A stretch of DNA of 52,410 nt from Bacteroidaceae bacterium. GTDB lineage: Bacteria; Bacteroidota; Bacteroidia; Bacteroidales; Bacteroidaceae. The DNA is taken from assembly GCA_024398515.1 (NCBI GenBank), contig JAKSIZ010000009.1, positions 1-52,410 on the forward strand. The letters run 5' to 3'. Under the pieces are notes generated by a model that did no database searches, had not been told where the DNA came from, and saw nothing but the letters and a program-made list of their open reading frames with translations. Both the position numbers and the translations under genes were made by a program. How positions within the stretch are numbered: the stretch's first letter is position 1; each line of letters opens with the position of its first letter. Shown here piece by piece: positions 8,721 to 18,068 of the stretch.

Positions 8721-8728
8721 TAAATTTG
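8721..8728 (+). promoter_or_regulatory. promoter -7 box of the envelope operon
   Basis: TAAATTTG matches TAnnTTTG and lies 27 bp before the ATG at 8756. ATTG at 8695-8698 is a weak upstream element with 22-bp spacing. It would drive the run of genes from 8756 to the terminator at 17561. Confidence 0.5.
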
Positions 8729-8755
8729 CACCCTGATTTGCAATTAAACGAAATT

Positions 8756-10144
8756 ATGACATTCAAGATGAAGAAATATCTCTCTATGATTTGCGCAGTC
8801 GTTGCGACTGCAATACTTTTCAGTTCATGCCTTGGCAATAGCGACGACAACACAATCGAAGCATCGGGCGACGCCATGATAACAGGCTTCACACTCGACC
8901 AGATACAACGCACGATACACCTCACGGCAAGCGACGGAAGCGACAGCACATACATCTCGAACTTCAGCGGAGCAAGCTGCAAGTTCAGCATCGACCACGT
9001 AAACGGACTCGTGTTCAATGCCGACTCACTGCCGAAGTGGACAAACCCGAAGAAGATCCTGTGCACCGTCTCCACTTACAATTCAAGCCCAGTAGGCTTC
9101 ATGAAACCAGACAACGACACGATTTTTATCTTCAACAACACCGACACAATGGACTTTACTGAGCCTATTGAGTTCCGCATATACCCTACCGACAACTCAG
9201 GCAACTACCGCAAATACATGGTATCGGTCAACATCCACAAGGAAGAAGGCGACTCGATGAAATGGACAAAAGTTGCAACGGAACCTAACATTGCCATCGA
9301 GAAAAGCCGTCTGTATAGCCTTGGCGACAGCATGATACTGATGGGACAAAAGGATGGCGCAACAAAGATTTACGGAACATTGGCAAAAGACGGAACGGTG
9401 TGGAACGAGGTTTCAGCCAACATCACACTCGACGAAAAGGCATACAACAACACCGTAATATACAAGAATGCACTGTTTACACTGAGCAACGGCACGCTTT
9501 ATAAGTCGGTTGATGCGAAAACATGGCAGGCAATCAGCACTCCGGCAATAGACAATCTCGTTGCTGCTGGCAGTGTTGAGATGTACGGAATAGGCTCAGG
9601 CAAGATAATGATGTCGAAGGACAACGGCACTACTTGGCAAGAAGATGCCATTAGCGATGCCTCGGCTGACCTGCCTGTAAAGGACTTCTCGTATGTCGTA
9701 ACCAATGTTTCAAGCAATGCAGAAACCGAGAGGATAGTGTTTGCAGGCAACAAGAACAGTGCCTCTGACGGAAGAAATGCAATGATATGGAGCAAGGTTG
9801 TAGAGAAAAGAGCCGACAGCGACACATACTCTTGGGTACACTTACAGCCAAGCAGAGAGCAAGGAGGACTGCCTTATCATGACAACTTGTGCATGGTACA
9901 GTACGACGGCAAGCTGTTTGCAATGAACAAAGACTACATTCTTGTGAGCATTGACGACGGACTTGTATGGAAAATTGCATCCAGTTTATACCAGAAACCA
10001 GCCAGTTTCAGCGCACAGGCATCGGAAATAACAATGGCAACCGACAGCAATAAGTACCTCTGGTTTGTCACCGACAAGGGCGAAGTTTGGCGTGCAAGAA
10101 TAAATCATCTGGCATGGGAAGAGAACAAAACAGCATTCAACTAA
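8756..10144 (+). CDS. DUF6242-like lipoprotein with Asp-box repeats
   Basis: About 460 residues. The start at 8756 (MTFKMKKYLSM) is preferred over an upstream in-frame ATG that would precede the promoter; the ATG at 8768 is equally possible. A lipoprotein signal peptide ends in LFSSC. An Ig-like N-terminal half (to about residue 160) is followed by repeats that look like a BNR/Asp-box propeller: LYKSVDAKTW, MMSKDNGTTW and VSIDDGLVW. This layout resembles the Bacteroidetes DUF6242 family, an assignment from memory. The role is unknown. Its stop overlaps the next start (TAATG), and the operon also encodes UppS, BamA and Skp-like chaperones, which suggests an envelope function. Confidence 0.8.
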   Translation: MTFKMKKYLSMICAVVATAILFSSCLGNSDDNTIEASGDAMITGFTLDQIQRTIHLTASDGSDSTYISNFSGASCKFSIDHVNGLVFNADSLPKWTNPKKILCTVSTYNSSPVGFMKPDNDTIFIFNNTDTMDFTEPIEFRIYPTDNSGNYRKYMVSVNIHKEEGDSMKWTKVATEPNIAIEKSRLYSLGDSMILMGQKDGATKIYGTLAKDGTVWNEVSANITLDEKAYNNTVIYKNALFTLSNGTLYKSVDAKTWQAISTPAIDNLVAAGSVEMYGIGSGKIMMSKDNGTTWQEDAISDASADLPVKDFSYVVTNVSSNAETERIVFAGNKNSASDGRNAMIWSKVVEKRADSDTYSWVHLQPSREQGGLPYHDNLCMVQYDGKLFAMNKDYILVSIDDGLVWKIASSLYQKPASFSAQASEITMATDSNKYLWFVTDKGEVWRARINHLAWEENKTAFN

Positions 10145-10821
10145 TGATAAAACGACTGATCCTTTCGCTCATCGTAGCCGTGCTAACCATTGGAGCATAC
10201 GCACAGGAAGCCGACTATTACCGCATGGAAATAGGCGGCGGACTCGGTGTGTGGAACTATCTCGGCGACTTCAACGGCAACCTTCTCAAGGGTTTTCAGC
10301 CTCAGTTATCGGCAATATGGAAGTATTTGCCAAACGAAAGAATGGCAATCAAGGCAGATTTCTCGTATGGAAACGTGAAGGGAGAAGCATCGAATGCGAA
10401 GGGTTATATACCCGAAGAACTCAAGGGATACGAGTTCAAGACCACACTCTACGACCTGAGTGCGATGTTTGAATACAACTTCTGGCGCCACGGAATGTCG
10501 GGCGACTACCGACACTTGCAGCGCCTCGTGCCATATATTACCCTCGGAATAGGCGGCACATTCATTCACTACGAGGGAGTAAACAAGGGAGCCTTATGCT
10601 TCCCAATAGGCTTTGGCGCAAAGTATAAGATAGCCGAAAGGCTGAACTTCGGCGCAGAATGGACGATGCACTTCTCCACTTCCGACTTCATTGACGGAGT
10701 GCAGGACTATCACGGCATCAAGAGTGAAGGACTTTTCAAGAACACCGACGGCTTCGGACAACTGAAACTTTACCTGACGTATAGTTTCATGGCGAAATGC
10801 CGGCAATGCAATAACCAATAG
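10144..10821 (+). CDS. DUF6089-like outer-membrane beta-barrel protein
   Basis: The 225-residue product starts at the ATG overlapping the previous stop (TAATG at 10142-10146). A signal peptide [20 protein letters not shown] is followed by [25 protein letters not shown] and alternating strands. These include ISAYT-free barrel-like segments such as [35 protein letters not shown] and [13 protein letters not shown]. The size, the '[13 protein letters not shown]' start and the place directly before uppS match the DUF6089 porin-like family of Bacteroidetes. The ligand and function are unknown. It probably sits in the outer membrane and may act with the lipoprotein encoded just upstream. Confidence 0.78.
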   Translation: MIKRLILSLIVAVLTIGAYAQEADYYRMEIGGGLGVWNYLGDFNGNLLKGFQPQLSAIWKYLPNERMAIKADFSYGNVKGEASNAKGYIPEELKGYEFKTTLYDLSAMFEYNFWRHGMSGDYRHLQRLVPYITLGIGGTFIHYEGVNKGALCFPIGFGAKYKIAERLNFGAEWTMHFSTSDFIDGVQDYHGIKSEGLFKNTDGFGQLKLYLTYSFMAKCRQCNNQ

Positions 10822-10826
10822 GAAAT

Positions 10827-11567
10827 ATGGTAGAAATAGACATGACACGCATACCTCGCCACATTGCAATCATAATGGATGGCAACGGACGATGGGCGAA
10901 CGAGAGAGGACAAGACCGCAGTTTCGGACATGCAGCAGGCATACAGACCGTAAAGGACATAACTGCCGAATGTACACGAATGGGAGTGAAATACCTGACG
11001 CTATACACATTCTCGACAGAGAATTGGAACCGTCCGGAGAATGAAGTCGGTGCAATCATGGACCTTCTCATAGCAGAATTGGAGGAGGAACTGTTCATGA
11101 ACAACAATGTCCGCTTCCGTGTCATCGGCGACATGGACAGATTGCCGGAACGTGTACAGGTGAAACTGAAAGAACTTACCGAACACACAAAGAACAACGA
11201 CCGCATGACCGTTGTCGCAGCAATAAGCTACAGCAGCAAATGGGAACTTGACCGTGCCGTAAAGAACATTGCATCTGACGCCATTGCAAACAAGATAAGC
11301 GTTGACGATATAAACGAGGAACTGATAAGCAGCTATTTGACTACTAACTTCATGCCCGACCCAGACCTGCTCATAAGGACTGGCGGCGAATTGAGATTGT
11401 CGAACTATCTGCTTTGGCAAATAGCCTATTCCGAACTTTATTTCTGCGATACCTATTGGCCAGACTTCAACAAAGAGGAACTCTATAAAGCCATCAAAGC
11501 ATACCAAGGCCGTCAAAGACGCTTCGGCAAAACAGAGAAACAAATCGAAAATGAAACGAAAGAATAA
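10827..11567 (+). CDS. uppS: isoprenyl transferase (undecaprenyl diphosphate synthase)
   Basis: UppS extends farnesyl diphosphate with isopentenyl units in cis to make the C55 carrier lipid for peptidoglycan and O-antigen. The catalytic Asp18 lies in [12 protein letters not shown] (13-24). The [10 protein letters not shown] region and the C-terminal [22 protein letters not shown] signature are intact. At 246 residues it is of normal length. The start is 5 bp after the upstream stop, with an alternative ATG five codons in. Its last 17 bp overlap the start of bamA, so coupled translation is likely. Confidence 0.97.
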   Translation: MVEIDMTRIPRHIAIIMDGNGRWANERGQDRSFGHAAGIQTVKDITAECTRMGVKYLTLYTFSTENWNRPENEVGAIMDLLIAELEEELFMNNNVRFRVIGDMDRLPERVQVKLKELTEHTKNNDRMTVVAAISYSSKWELDRAVKNIASDAIANKISVDDINEELISSYLTTNFMPDPDLLIRTGGELRLSNYLLWQIAYSELYFCDTYWPDFNKEELYKAIKAYQGRQRRFGKTEKQIENETKE

Positions 11568-14205
11568 GATTCATATAGTGAAACGAAAGTTTACAAGGGC
11601 AGTATTCGCGGCACTTTTCATGTTGTGCCCACTACTCCAACTGCAAGCCCAAGACAAGATAATCAATCCAAGCATAGTCTATGAGGGAATGCCTCGTACA
11701 TGTACCATTGGCGGCCTGAACGTGAAAGGCATCAAAGGTTACGAGGACTTTGTGCTGCTCGGCATATCCGGACTTGAGATAGGACAAGAGATTACGCTGC
11801 CAGGCAAGGAGATAACCGAAGCCGTGAAGCGATACTGGAAGAATGGTCTGTTCTCGGATGTTGCCATTTCAGCCGACTCACTCATTGGCGACCAAGTATA
11901 TCTCACGGTACACCTGAAACAACGTCCGCGCATTTCAGAAATACGCTATTATGGTATCAAGAAAAGCGAACGTGAGGATATGGAAGAGAAACTGGGCATG
12001 ATGAAGGGAAGTCAGATTACTCCGAACATGAAAGACCGTGCAAAAATACTTGCCAAGAAGTATTTTGACGACAAAGGTTTCAAGAATGCCGAGATAACAA
12101 TTGAGGAGATTGAGGACGTGGCAAATGAGAACCAAGTGTTCCTCGACGTAACAATTGACAAGAAAGAAAAGACAAAGGTAAAGGAAATCATCTTTGAAGG
12201 CAACGACAAGGTTACTACAAAGATGATGAAAGGTTCGCTCATAAAGAAGGGCGTATTGAAGAAACTGCACGAGGCAGGCAAATTCAGCAACATATTCAGC
12301 GGAAAGAAATTCACCGACGAAAAGCTGAAAGAGGACAAGGAAAACATACTTAAGAAGTATAGCGAACTGGGATATCGCGATGCAGAAATAGTCAAGGACA
12401 GCGTTTGGAACGTTGATGATAAGCATGTCAATGTCTATTTCAAGATCGACGAAGGACAGAAATACTACGTGCGTAACATTACTTGGGTAGGAAACACAGT
12501 CTTGCCTACCGACGGACTAAACCGCACTCTCCGCATGAAAAAGGGCGACGTCTATAACCAAGTCCACATGAACAAGCGACTCAAGGACGACGAAGACGCC
12601 ATCGGAAACTACTATTACAACACAGGATACGTGTTCTTCCGCTGCGATCCAACGGAAATAAATATCGTTGACGACTCCGTAGATATTGAAATGAGAATAG
12701 TGGAAGGTCCACAGGCACACATCAACAGAGTGCGCATCACGGGTAACGACCGACTTTATGAACACGTAGTTCGTCGTGAACTTCGTACTAAGCCAGGCGA
12801 CCTCTTCTCAAAGGATGCCATAGAACGTAGTGTACGTGAACTTGCGTCTATGGGGCATTTTGACCCTGAGCAGTGTGTTCCTGACATAAAACCAGACCCA
12901 GATAACGGAACTGTTGACATTGACTGGAACCTCGTCAGCAAAGGAAACGACCAGATTGAATTCTCACTCGGATGGGGACAGACTGGTGTCATCGGTCGTG
13001 TTAGCCTGAAGCTTAACAACTTCTCAATGCGCAACCTGTTCGGAAAGAACAAGGCTCATCGCGGTATCATGCCTATCGGCGACGGTGAACAGATGACCAT
13101 CAGTGCACAGACCAACGGTAGTTACTATCAGAGCTACAGCATATCTTATATGGATCCATGGTTTGGCCGTAAGCGTCCAAACATGTTTTCTGTCGGAGCA
13201 TTCTATTCTAAGCAAACAGATATTTCGAGTTCTTATTACAACTCAAGTTACTACAACAACTACTACAACTACTTGAGCGGATACGGCAGCAGCTACTACA
13301 GCGACTATACTGACTATTACGATCCTGACAAATACATCCAGATGTTTGGTGCTTCACTCGGTTGGGGTAAGCGTTTGCGCTGGCCTGATGACTACTTCCA
13401 GTTCAGTGCCACGTTGGCTTATCAACGCTATATGTTGAAGAACTGGCGTTACTTCCTCATCCAGACAGGTCACTGCAACAACATCAACCTCTCGTTGGCA
13501 CTTACACGTACATCAACGGACAACCAGTTGTTCCCACGTCGTGGTTCAGAGTTCTCGCTCTCAGTAACACTGACACCTCCGTTCTCAGCATGGGACGACA
13601 AGGATTATTCAGGACTTGCACAAAATCCTCTCGATGCACATTATCAGGATGAACTGCAAGACAAATACAGATGGATTGAATATCACAAATGGAAATTCAA
13701 GTCGCGTACATTCACTGCACTCACAAGTGCACAGAAGTGTTTTGTGCTTATGACACGTGCGGAAATTGGTATTCTCGGCAGTTATAACCAGAACAAGAAG
13801 TCGCCATTCGAAACATTCTACGTTGGTGGTGACGGAATGAGTGGATATTCTACAAGCTATGCAGAGGAAACCGTCGGACTTCGTGGTTATGAAAACGGTT
13901 CGTTGACTCCTCAAGGTTACACTGGTTATGCATACGACCGCTTCACACTTGAGCTCCGCTACCCATTCCTCTTCGGTAACACCACCATCTATGGACTTGG
14001 ATTTGTCGAAGGTGGTAACGCATGGACAGAAACCAAGAGCTTCAACCCATTCGACATGAAGCGTAGTGCCGGTGTCGGTGTCCGCATATTCCTCCCAATG
14101 GTTGGTTTGATGGGTATCGACTGGGCATACGGTTTCGACAAAGTTTACGGAAGCAATTCAGCAGGCGGAAGCCACTTCCATTTCATCCTCGGACAAGAGT
14201 TTTAA
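11551..14205 (+). CDS. bamA: outer-membrane protein assembly factor BamA
   Basis: BamA inserts beta-barrel proteins into the outer membrane. The 884 residues start with a signal peptide ending in LLQLQAQ. About five POTRA-type repeats follow up to around residue 435 (for example [19 protein letters not shown] and [21 protein letters not shown]), then a 16-strand barrel. The conserved VGLRGY motif of loop 6 and the C-terminal FHFILGQEF with terminal Phe are present. Residues about 560-594 form a Ser/Tyr/Asn-rich stretch ([15 protein letters not shown] and onward), probably an extracellular loop. The start lies inside the end of uppS; skp follows after 38 bp. Confidence 0.96.
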   Translation: MKRKNKIHIVKRKFTRAVFAALFMLCPLLQLQAQDKIINPSIVYEGMPRTCTIGGLNVKGIKGYEDFVLLGISGLEIGQEITLPGKEITEAVKRYWKNGLFSDVAISADSLIGDQVYLTVHLKQRPRISEIRYYGIKKSEREDMEEKLGMMKGSQITPNMKDRAKILAKKYFDDKGFKNAEITIEEIEDVANENQVFLDVTIDKKEKTKVKEIIFEGNDKVTTKMMKGSLIKKGVLKKLHEAGKFSNIFSGKKFTDEKLKEDKENILKKYSELGYRDAEIVKDSVWNVDDKHVNVYFKIDEGQKYYVRNITWVGNTVLPTDGLNRTLRMKKGDVYNQVHMNKRLKDDEDAIGNYYYNTGYVFFRCDPTEINIVDDSVDIEMRIVEGPQAHINRVRITGNDRLYEHVVRRELRTKPGDLFSKDAIERSVRELASMGHFDPEQCVPDIKPDPDNGTVDIDWNLVSKGNDQIEFSLGWGQTGVIGRVSLKLNNFSMRNLFGKNKAHRGIMPIGDGEQMTISAQTNGSYYQSYSISYMDPWFGRKRPNMFSVGAFYSKQTDISSSYYNSSYYNNYYNYLSGYGSSYYSDYTDYYDPDKYIQMFGASLGWGKRLRWPDDYFQFSATLAYQRYMLKNWRYFLIQTGHCNNINLSLALTRTSTDNQLFPRRGSEFSLSVTLTPPFSAWDDKDYSGLAQNPLDAHYQDELQDKYRWIEYHKWKFKSRTFTALTSAQKCFVLMTRAEIGILGSYNQNKKSPFETFYVGGDGMSGYSTSYAEETVGLRGYENGSLTPQGYTGYAYDRFTLELRYPFLFGNTTIYGLGFVEGGNAWTETKSFNPFDMKRSAGVGVRIFLPMVGLMGIDWAYGFDKVYGSNSAGGSHFHFILGQEF

Positions 14206-14243
14206 CACCATATATATATAATAAGGAATATAAAAAGAATATT

Positions 14244-14762
14244 ATGAAGAAAATAATCTTAACACTCGCATTGGCATGCACATTTGCATTCAATGCTTCG
14301 GCACAAAAGTTTGCACTCGTTGACATGGAATATATCCTCAAAAATATCCCTGCTTACGAACGTGCTAACGAACAATTAAACCAAACAAGCAAGAAATGGC
14401 AGGCAGAAGTTGATGCCATCAACACTGAAGTACAAACTCTCTATAAGAACTATCAGAACGAGTCGGTCTTCCTTTCACAGGAACAAAAGAAAAAGAAGCA
14501 AGACGAGATTATGGCAAAAGAAAAGGAAGCCGGAGAATTGAAACGCAAGTACTTCGGTCCTGAAGGCGAACTCTATAAGAAACGCGAATCATTGATGTCG
14601 CCTATACAAGAGGAGATTTACACTGCGGTAAAGGAAATAGCAAACCTCCGTGGCTATTCACTCATTCTCGACCGTGCGGCTGACAGCGGCATCATCTTCG
14701 CTTCACCAAAGAACGACATAAGCAACGAAGTCCTTGCAAAAATGGGATATTCTGTTCAATAA
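14244..14762 (+). CDS. OmpH/Skp-family periplasmic chaperone (copy 1)
   Basis: Skp-type chaperones hold unfolded outer-membrane proteins in the periplasm before BamA. The 172-residue product has a signal peptide (MKKIILTLALACTFAFNASA), then KFALVDMEYILKNIPAY, which matches the start of mature OmpH proteins. A long Lys/Glu/Gln-rich coiled-coil section (about 45-125) and the closing LILDRAADSGIIFASPKNDIS segment follow. It sits directly after bamA, the usual place. A second copy lies at 17040. Confidence 0.93.
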   Translation: MKKIILTLALACTFAFNASAQKFALVDMEYILKNIPAYERANEQLNQTSKKWQAEVDAINTEVQTLYKNYQNESVFLSQEQKKKKQDEIMAKEKEAGELKRKYFGPEGELYKKRESLMSPIQEEIYTAVKEIANLRGYSLILDRAADSGIIFASPKNDISNEVLAKMGYSVQ

Positions 14763-14829
14763 CAACTTTCCTATTCCAACACTTAAACTTATTGGAAGAA
14801 TATCAGTCTAACTAATAAAATGGTGGTAT

Positions 14830-16824
14830 ATGATACGCTTTATGACTAATAACATTTGCAAATCAATACTTACAGCAATGATGTTGCTCGTAGCAATCAC
14901 AAGTGCTGACGCGCGACAACTTACCCCTGACGCAGCATTGGCACGCTTCAAGGGCAGCAAAGGCACGCATATTGCAAAGACAGCAACCAAGCAACCAAAG
15001 CTTATCGGAACACAAAAGGCAAACGGACTTTCAACGATGTATCTGTTTAACCAACCAGACAATGGCGGCTTCGTCATCCTTTCTGCCGACGACGTTGCAC
15101 CAGCAGTACTTGCTTATTCCTACAGCGGAAGTATTGATATCAACGACCTCCCACCAGCAATGGAAGAATGGATGGAAGAATTCAGCCAAATCATCAGTAC
15201 TGCATCAAAGCAAAGCAAGACACTAAAGGCTACATCAAATTCAAATTGGAAAGATATTGCTCCAATGCTTACTACAACATGGTCACAAGGTAGCAACGCC
15301 TATAACCTTTACTGCCCACTGATTAATGAAAACGATGATACACAACATCGCGTTGTTGGTTGTGCAGCAACTGCCATGGGACAAATAATGAACTTCTGGG
15401 AATGGCCAACACAAGGAAAAGGCTCTTACAGTTATACAACATCAACTGACAAACTTTCTATAGAGGCAGACTTCAATGTTACATACGATTGGGCCAATAT
15501 GGCAGATGCATATCTGTACTACAAAATGGAAAAGGATGCAGAAGGGAATGACGTACTATATCTTTATAAAAAATCAGGTATCACCCCTGAGCAAAGGCAA
15601 GCCGTTAGCCTTTTGCTTTTCCATGCTGGTGCCGCTATAAATATGAATTATAAAACATCAAGTTCATCCGCAGTGTCCAGTCGTTATGTAAATAACGATT
15701 TGAACGGCAACATTAATCCAATGGTTGATTATTTCAGTTACGATGAAGGAATACGATTTGTTGAACGCAAAAATTATGCCAACGATGAGGATTGGCTGAC
15801 TCTGTTATACGATGAACTCAGTGCCGGACGACCTGTTTACTATACAGGACACACTACAGAGGATGAAGGACACGCCTTTGTGTGCGATGGATACGAATAC
15901 ACCGACAATGATTTCTTCCATTTCAACTGGGGATGGAATGGTCGTGCCGACGGATACTTCCTCGTTACCGGCAGCGATCCTTTGCACCCTACATGGCAAG
16001 GAACAGGCGGAGCACAGAGCGGATACGGCTTCTCACAGAACCACACCATGATTATTGGTATCCAACCTTATATGCCTGAAATCAAATACGGACACGCTTA
16101 CGAGGCTGCACAAGACAAATTGTGTAAGTCATTGCAATACAAATGGTATGCTTACCAGAACAAATGGAATAGCTGGTTCGTGCCGTTTGAAATCACAACA
16201 ACACAATTAGCAAGCAACGGAATGGAGGCTGCATACATCAATGGTGTGCATCAATACGACGACAATTCAGACGGTACGATTGACAGAACGACTGTTGAAC
16301 TCGTCAAAATCGCCGATGGAACGCTGTATCCAGGACATCCATATTTCGTCAGACCAAGCACAGGCGGCATCATAACCGTTGAAATCAACGACACTGTCAC
16401 ACTTAAAAGTGCATCGGAAACAGACAATGTCCACACTGAAACCAGCTATGCTGCATTCGATTTCATAGGCACATATTCACCCATTTCTTCAGAAATTGCA
16501 GCCGGCAACTTCTATATCATGAGCGACGCTGGCGCTCTTAGCATCACTACTGATGGCATTAACGCAATGGATTGGTATATGAAAATCACTCCAAAGAAAC
16601 CACAGTACGGCTCAAGTCCTATGCTGGCAAAAGTCGAAGACATCGATATTTCCATCATTGGCGAAGAGAACCAAACGACCGGAATACGCACTCTCTACAA
16701 CGAACCGATATATGGCGGCAAGCTGAACGGCACATTCAACATGAATGGACAACGCCTCAGCGCACCACAAACGGGCATAAACATCATCAACGGAAAGAAG
16801 TATATTATCAAAGAACGTCAATGA
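14830..16824 (+). CDS. C10 family cysteine protease (streptopain-type), secreted
   Basis: The 664-residue preproprotein may start at 14830 or, more typically, at MTNNICKS (14842). A signal peptide is followed by a Spi-like propeptide domain (about 30-130, with GFVILSADDVAPAVLAYS). The catalytic Cys178 lies in RVVGCAATAMGQIMNFW and the catalytic His348 in EDEGHAFVCDGYEY. The conserved FHFNWGWNGRADGYF follows, as in SpeB. The C-terminus ends in a beta domain and the tail NMNGQRLSAPQTGINI-NGKKYIIK, a form common at the ends of secreted Prevotella proteins. It separates the two ompH genes and is followed after one base by a 52-residue ORF. Target substrates are unknown. Confidence 0.92.
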   Translation: MIRFMTNNICKSILTAMMLLVAITSADARQLTPDAALARFKGSKGTHIAKTATKQPKLIGTQKANGLSTMYLFNQPDNGGFVILSADDVAPAVLAYSYSGSIDINDLPPAMEEWMEEFSQIISTASKQSKTLKATSNSNWKDIAPMLTTTWSQGSNAYNLYCPLINENDDTQHRVVGCAATAMGQIMNFWEWPTQGKGSYSYTTSTDKLSIEADFNVTYDWANMADAYLYYKMEKDAEGNDVLYLYKKSGITPEQRQAVSLLLFHAGAAINMNYKTSSSSAVSSRYVNNDLNGNINPMVDYFSYDEGIRFVERKNYANDEDWLTLLYDELSAGRPVYYTGHTTEDEGHAFVCDGYEYTDNDFFHFNWGWNGRADGYFLVTGSDPLHPTWQGTGGAQSGYGFSQNHTMIIGIQPYMPEIKYGHAYEAAQDKLCKSLQYKWYAYQNKWNSWFVPFEITTTQLASNGMEAAYINGVHQYDDNSDGTIDRTTVELVKIADGTLYPGHPYFVRPSTGGIITVEINDTVTLKSASETDNVHTETSYAAFDFIGTYSPISSEIAAGNFYIMSDAGALSITTDGINAMDWYMKITPKKPQYGSSPMLAKVEDIDISIIGEENQTTGIRTLYNEPIYGGKLNGTFNMNGQRLSAPQTGINIINGKKYIIKERQ

Positions 16825-16825
16825 T

Positions 16826-16984
16826 ATGAAGAAGACATATTGCATACCACAGACCAAATCAATTGAAGTAGAATACACTTTCGCCCTATGTGACAAAAGC
16901 GAAATAAATGTTGGAGGAGAAACAGGTAAAAAACCAATTATCACCGCAAAAGACGATATCTTTGATGAAAACTTCGGTTGGTAA
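16826..16984 (+). CDS. small protein of 52 residues after the C10 protease
   Basis: This short frame runs from the ATG at 16826 to the TAA at 16982-16984. It begins one base after the protease stop, so coupled translation is plausible. The product starts MKKTYCIPQTKSIEVEY and ends in an acidic tail (DDIFDENFGW). It has no signal peptide or membrane segment. A basic 'MKKxYxxPxTK' start with a variable Gly-rich and acidic tail resembles small uncharacterised proteins common in Prevotella. The tight linkage raises the possibility of an inhibitor or partner of the protease, but nothing in the sequence proves it. Confidence 0.6.
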   Translation: MKKTYCIPQTKSIEVEYTFALCDKSEINVGGETGKKPIITAKDDIFDENFGW

Positions 16985-17039
16985 ACATCGCACAACAATA
17001 AATAATATTTTTATATACACAACAAATAAAAAAAGAAAA

Positions 17040-17537
17040 ATGAAAAAATTGATTTTGATTGCACTTCTTTGTGCACCAATGAGCGCATTCGCTCAGAAGT
17101 TCGGACACGTGAACACACAAGACATCATCGTTGCCATGCCTGAATATACAAAGGCAAGGACTGAAATTGAAGAACTCGGCAAGCAGTACGAGGCAGATCT
17201 CAAAACTATGCAAGACGAACTTCAAAAGAAGTCAGAAGCATACGACAAAGAAGAGAAAACCCTTCCTGACAATATCAAGCAGCGTCGCCAGCAGGAGTTG
17301 CAAGACCTCTACCAGCGCATACAGCAGAGCTATCAGGACAACCAGCAGAGCCTGCAAAAGGCATCAGGCGAGAAGATGCAAGCCATCAGCGCAAAGGTAC
17401 AGGAAGCAATCCAGGCTATCGGCCAGGCAGGTGGATACGTGTATATCATGGACGTAGCAGCCGGAATACCTTACATCAGCACAACACTGAGCACCGACGT
17501 AACGTCACAAGTCAAGACTAAGCTCGGACTGAAGTAA
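17040..17537 (+). CDS. OmpH/Skp-family periplasmic chaperone (copy 2)
   Basis: The start is the ATG at 17040, giving a clean signal peptide MKKLILIALLCAPMSAFA and a 165-residue protein; the open frame upstream overlaps the 52-residue ORF and is not used. The mature part opens QKFGHVNTQDIIVAMPEY, the OmpH signature. It continues as a Gln/Lys/Glu-rich coiled coil (about 45-115) and closes with YVYIMDVAAGIPYISTTLS. It is related to but clearly diverged from copy 1. Two tandem skp-like genes after bamA are usual in Bacteroidetes, but here a protease gene separates them. A terminator follows. Confidence 0.93.
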   Translation: MKKLILIALLCAPMSAFAQKFGHVNTQDIIVAMPEYTKARTEIEELGKQYEADLKTMQDELQKKSEAYDKEEKTLPDNIKQRRQQELQDLYQRIQQSYQDNQQSLQKASGEKMQAISAKVQEAIQAIGQAGGYVYIMDVAAGIPYISTTLSTDVTSQVKTKLGLK

Positions 17538-17560
17538 GCCGGCACGATTGACAACATCAT

Positions 17561-17601
17561 AAGCCATGCGGTTCCAACACTCGGAATCACATGGCTTTTT
17601 T
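17561..17601 (+). terminator. terminator of the bamA-ompH operon
   Basis: AAGCCATG (17561-17568) pairs with CATGGCTT (17590-17597). An inner GGTTCC/GGAATC stem with one G-U pair closes the loop AACACTC, and a T-run extends to 17601. This is a strong intrinsic terminator 23 bp after the second ompH stop. Confidence 0.85.
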
Positions 17602-17648
17602 CATGCCTCAAACGCAAGCAAACGACGGGTTTACACATACCACTTCAC

Positions 17649-17756
17649 AAGTCGAGCGTTAAACCCTAAAAAACATTGCTCCAATGTTGACTCCAACATT
17701 GCAGCAATGTTGAGTCGAACATTGCAGCAATGTTTGAACGAGTTAAGCGTTCGACT
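17649..17756 (-). repeat. triple-palindrome element T2 (AACATTG core)
   Basis: On the plus strand the three units are AACATTGCTCCAATGTT (17672-17688, centre degenerate) and AACATTGCAGCAATGTT twice (17695-17711 and 17718-17734). The spacers GACTCC and GAGTCG are themselves complementary. Arms AAGTCGAGCGTTAAAC (17649-17664) and GTTAAGCGTTCGACTT (17742-17757) form an imperfect inverted repeat (14 of 16). By its arms and T-run it lies in the opposite orientation to T1. The non-coding stretch 17538-18068 holds the terminator, this element, and the mraZ operator and promoter. Confidence 0.9.
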
Positions 17757-17997
17757 TTCAAGACGGGAAACGTCAACCCTCGAAAAACATAAGCACAACT
17801 TTCAAAAAACATAAGCACGAACCACGAAAAACATACCATTATTTCACGGAGATTTTAACGACAAGTCAACAAACTTGTTCACTCAATATGCAAAATTACA
17901 CCACCTTTGTGTTATACAACATGTTTACACTCCCCACCTGTATTTCAGTGTGTTATAAAAAACTGTAAAAATATTTTCAAGATATTTAATAAAAAAG

Positions 17998-18013
17998 TGG
18001 GGAATTGTGGGGG
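17998..18013 (+). promoter_or_regulatory. probable MraZ operator (two TGGGG boxes)
   Basis: TGGGG at 17998-18002 and again at 18008-18012 are direct repeats with a 10-bp period. They fit the TGGGN-N5-TGGGN boxes bound by E. coli MraZ. They cover the place where the upstream promoter element for TACCTTTG at 18032 should be, which suits autorepression of the dcw cluster. Confidence 0.65.
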
Positions 18014-18031
18014 AAATAAAAAAATTTTTTG

Positions 18032-18039
18032 TACCTTTG
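18032..18039 (+). promoter_or_regulatory. mraZ/dcw promoter, -7 box
   Basis: TACCTTTG is an exact TAnnTTTG match 29 bp before the mraZ ATG at 18069. No good TTTG lies 19-21 bp upstream; that site is occupied by the second TGGGG box. Confidence 0.65.
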
Positions 18040-18068
18040 AACCGAAAAAGCAAAAAACGGCAAAAGAG

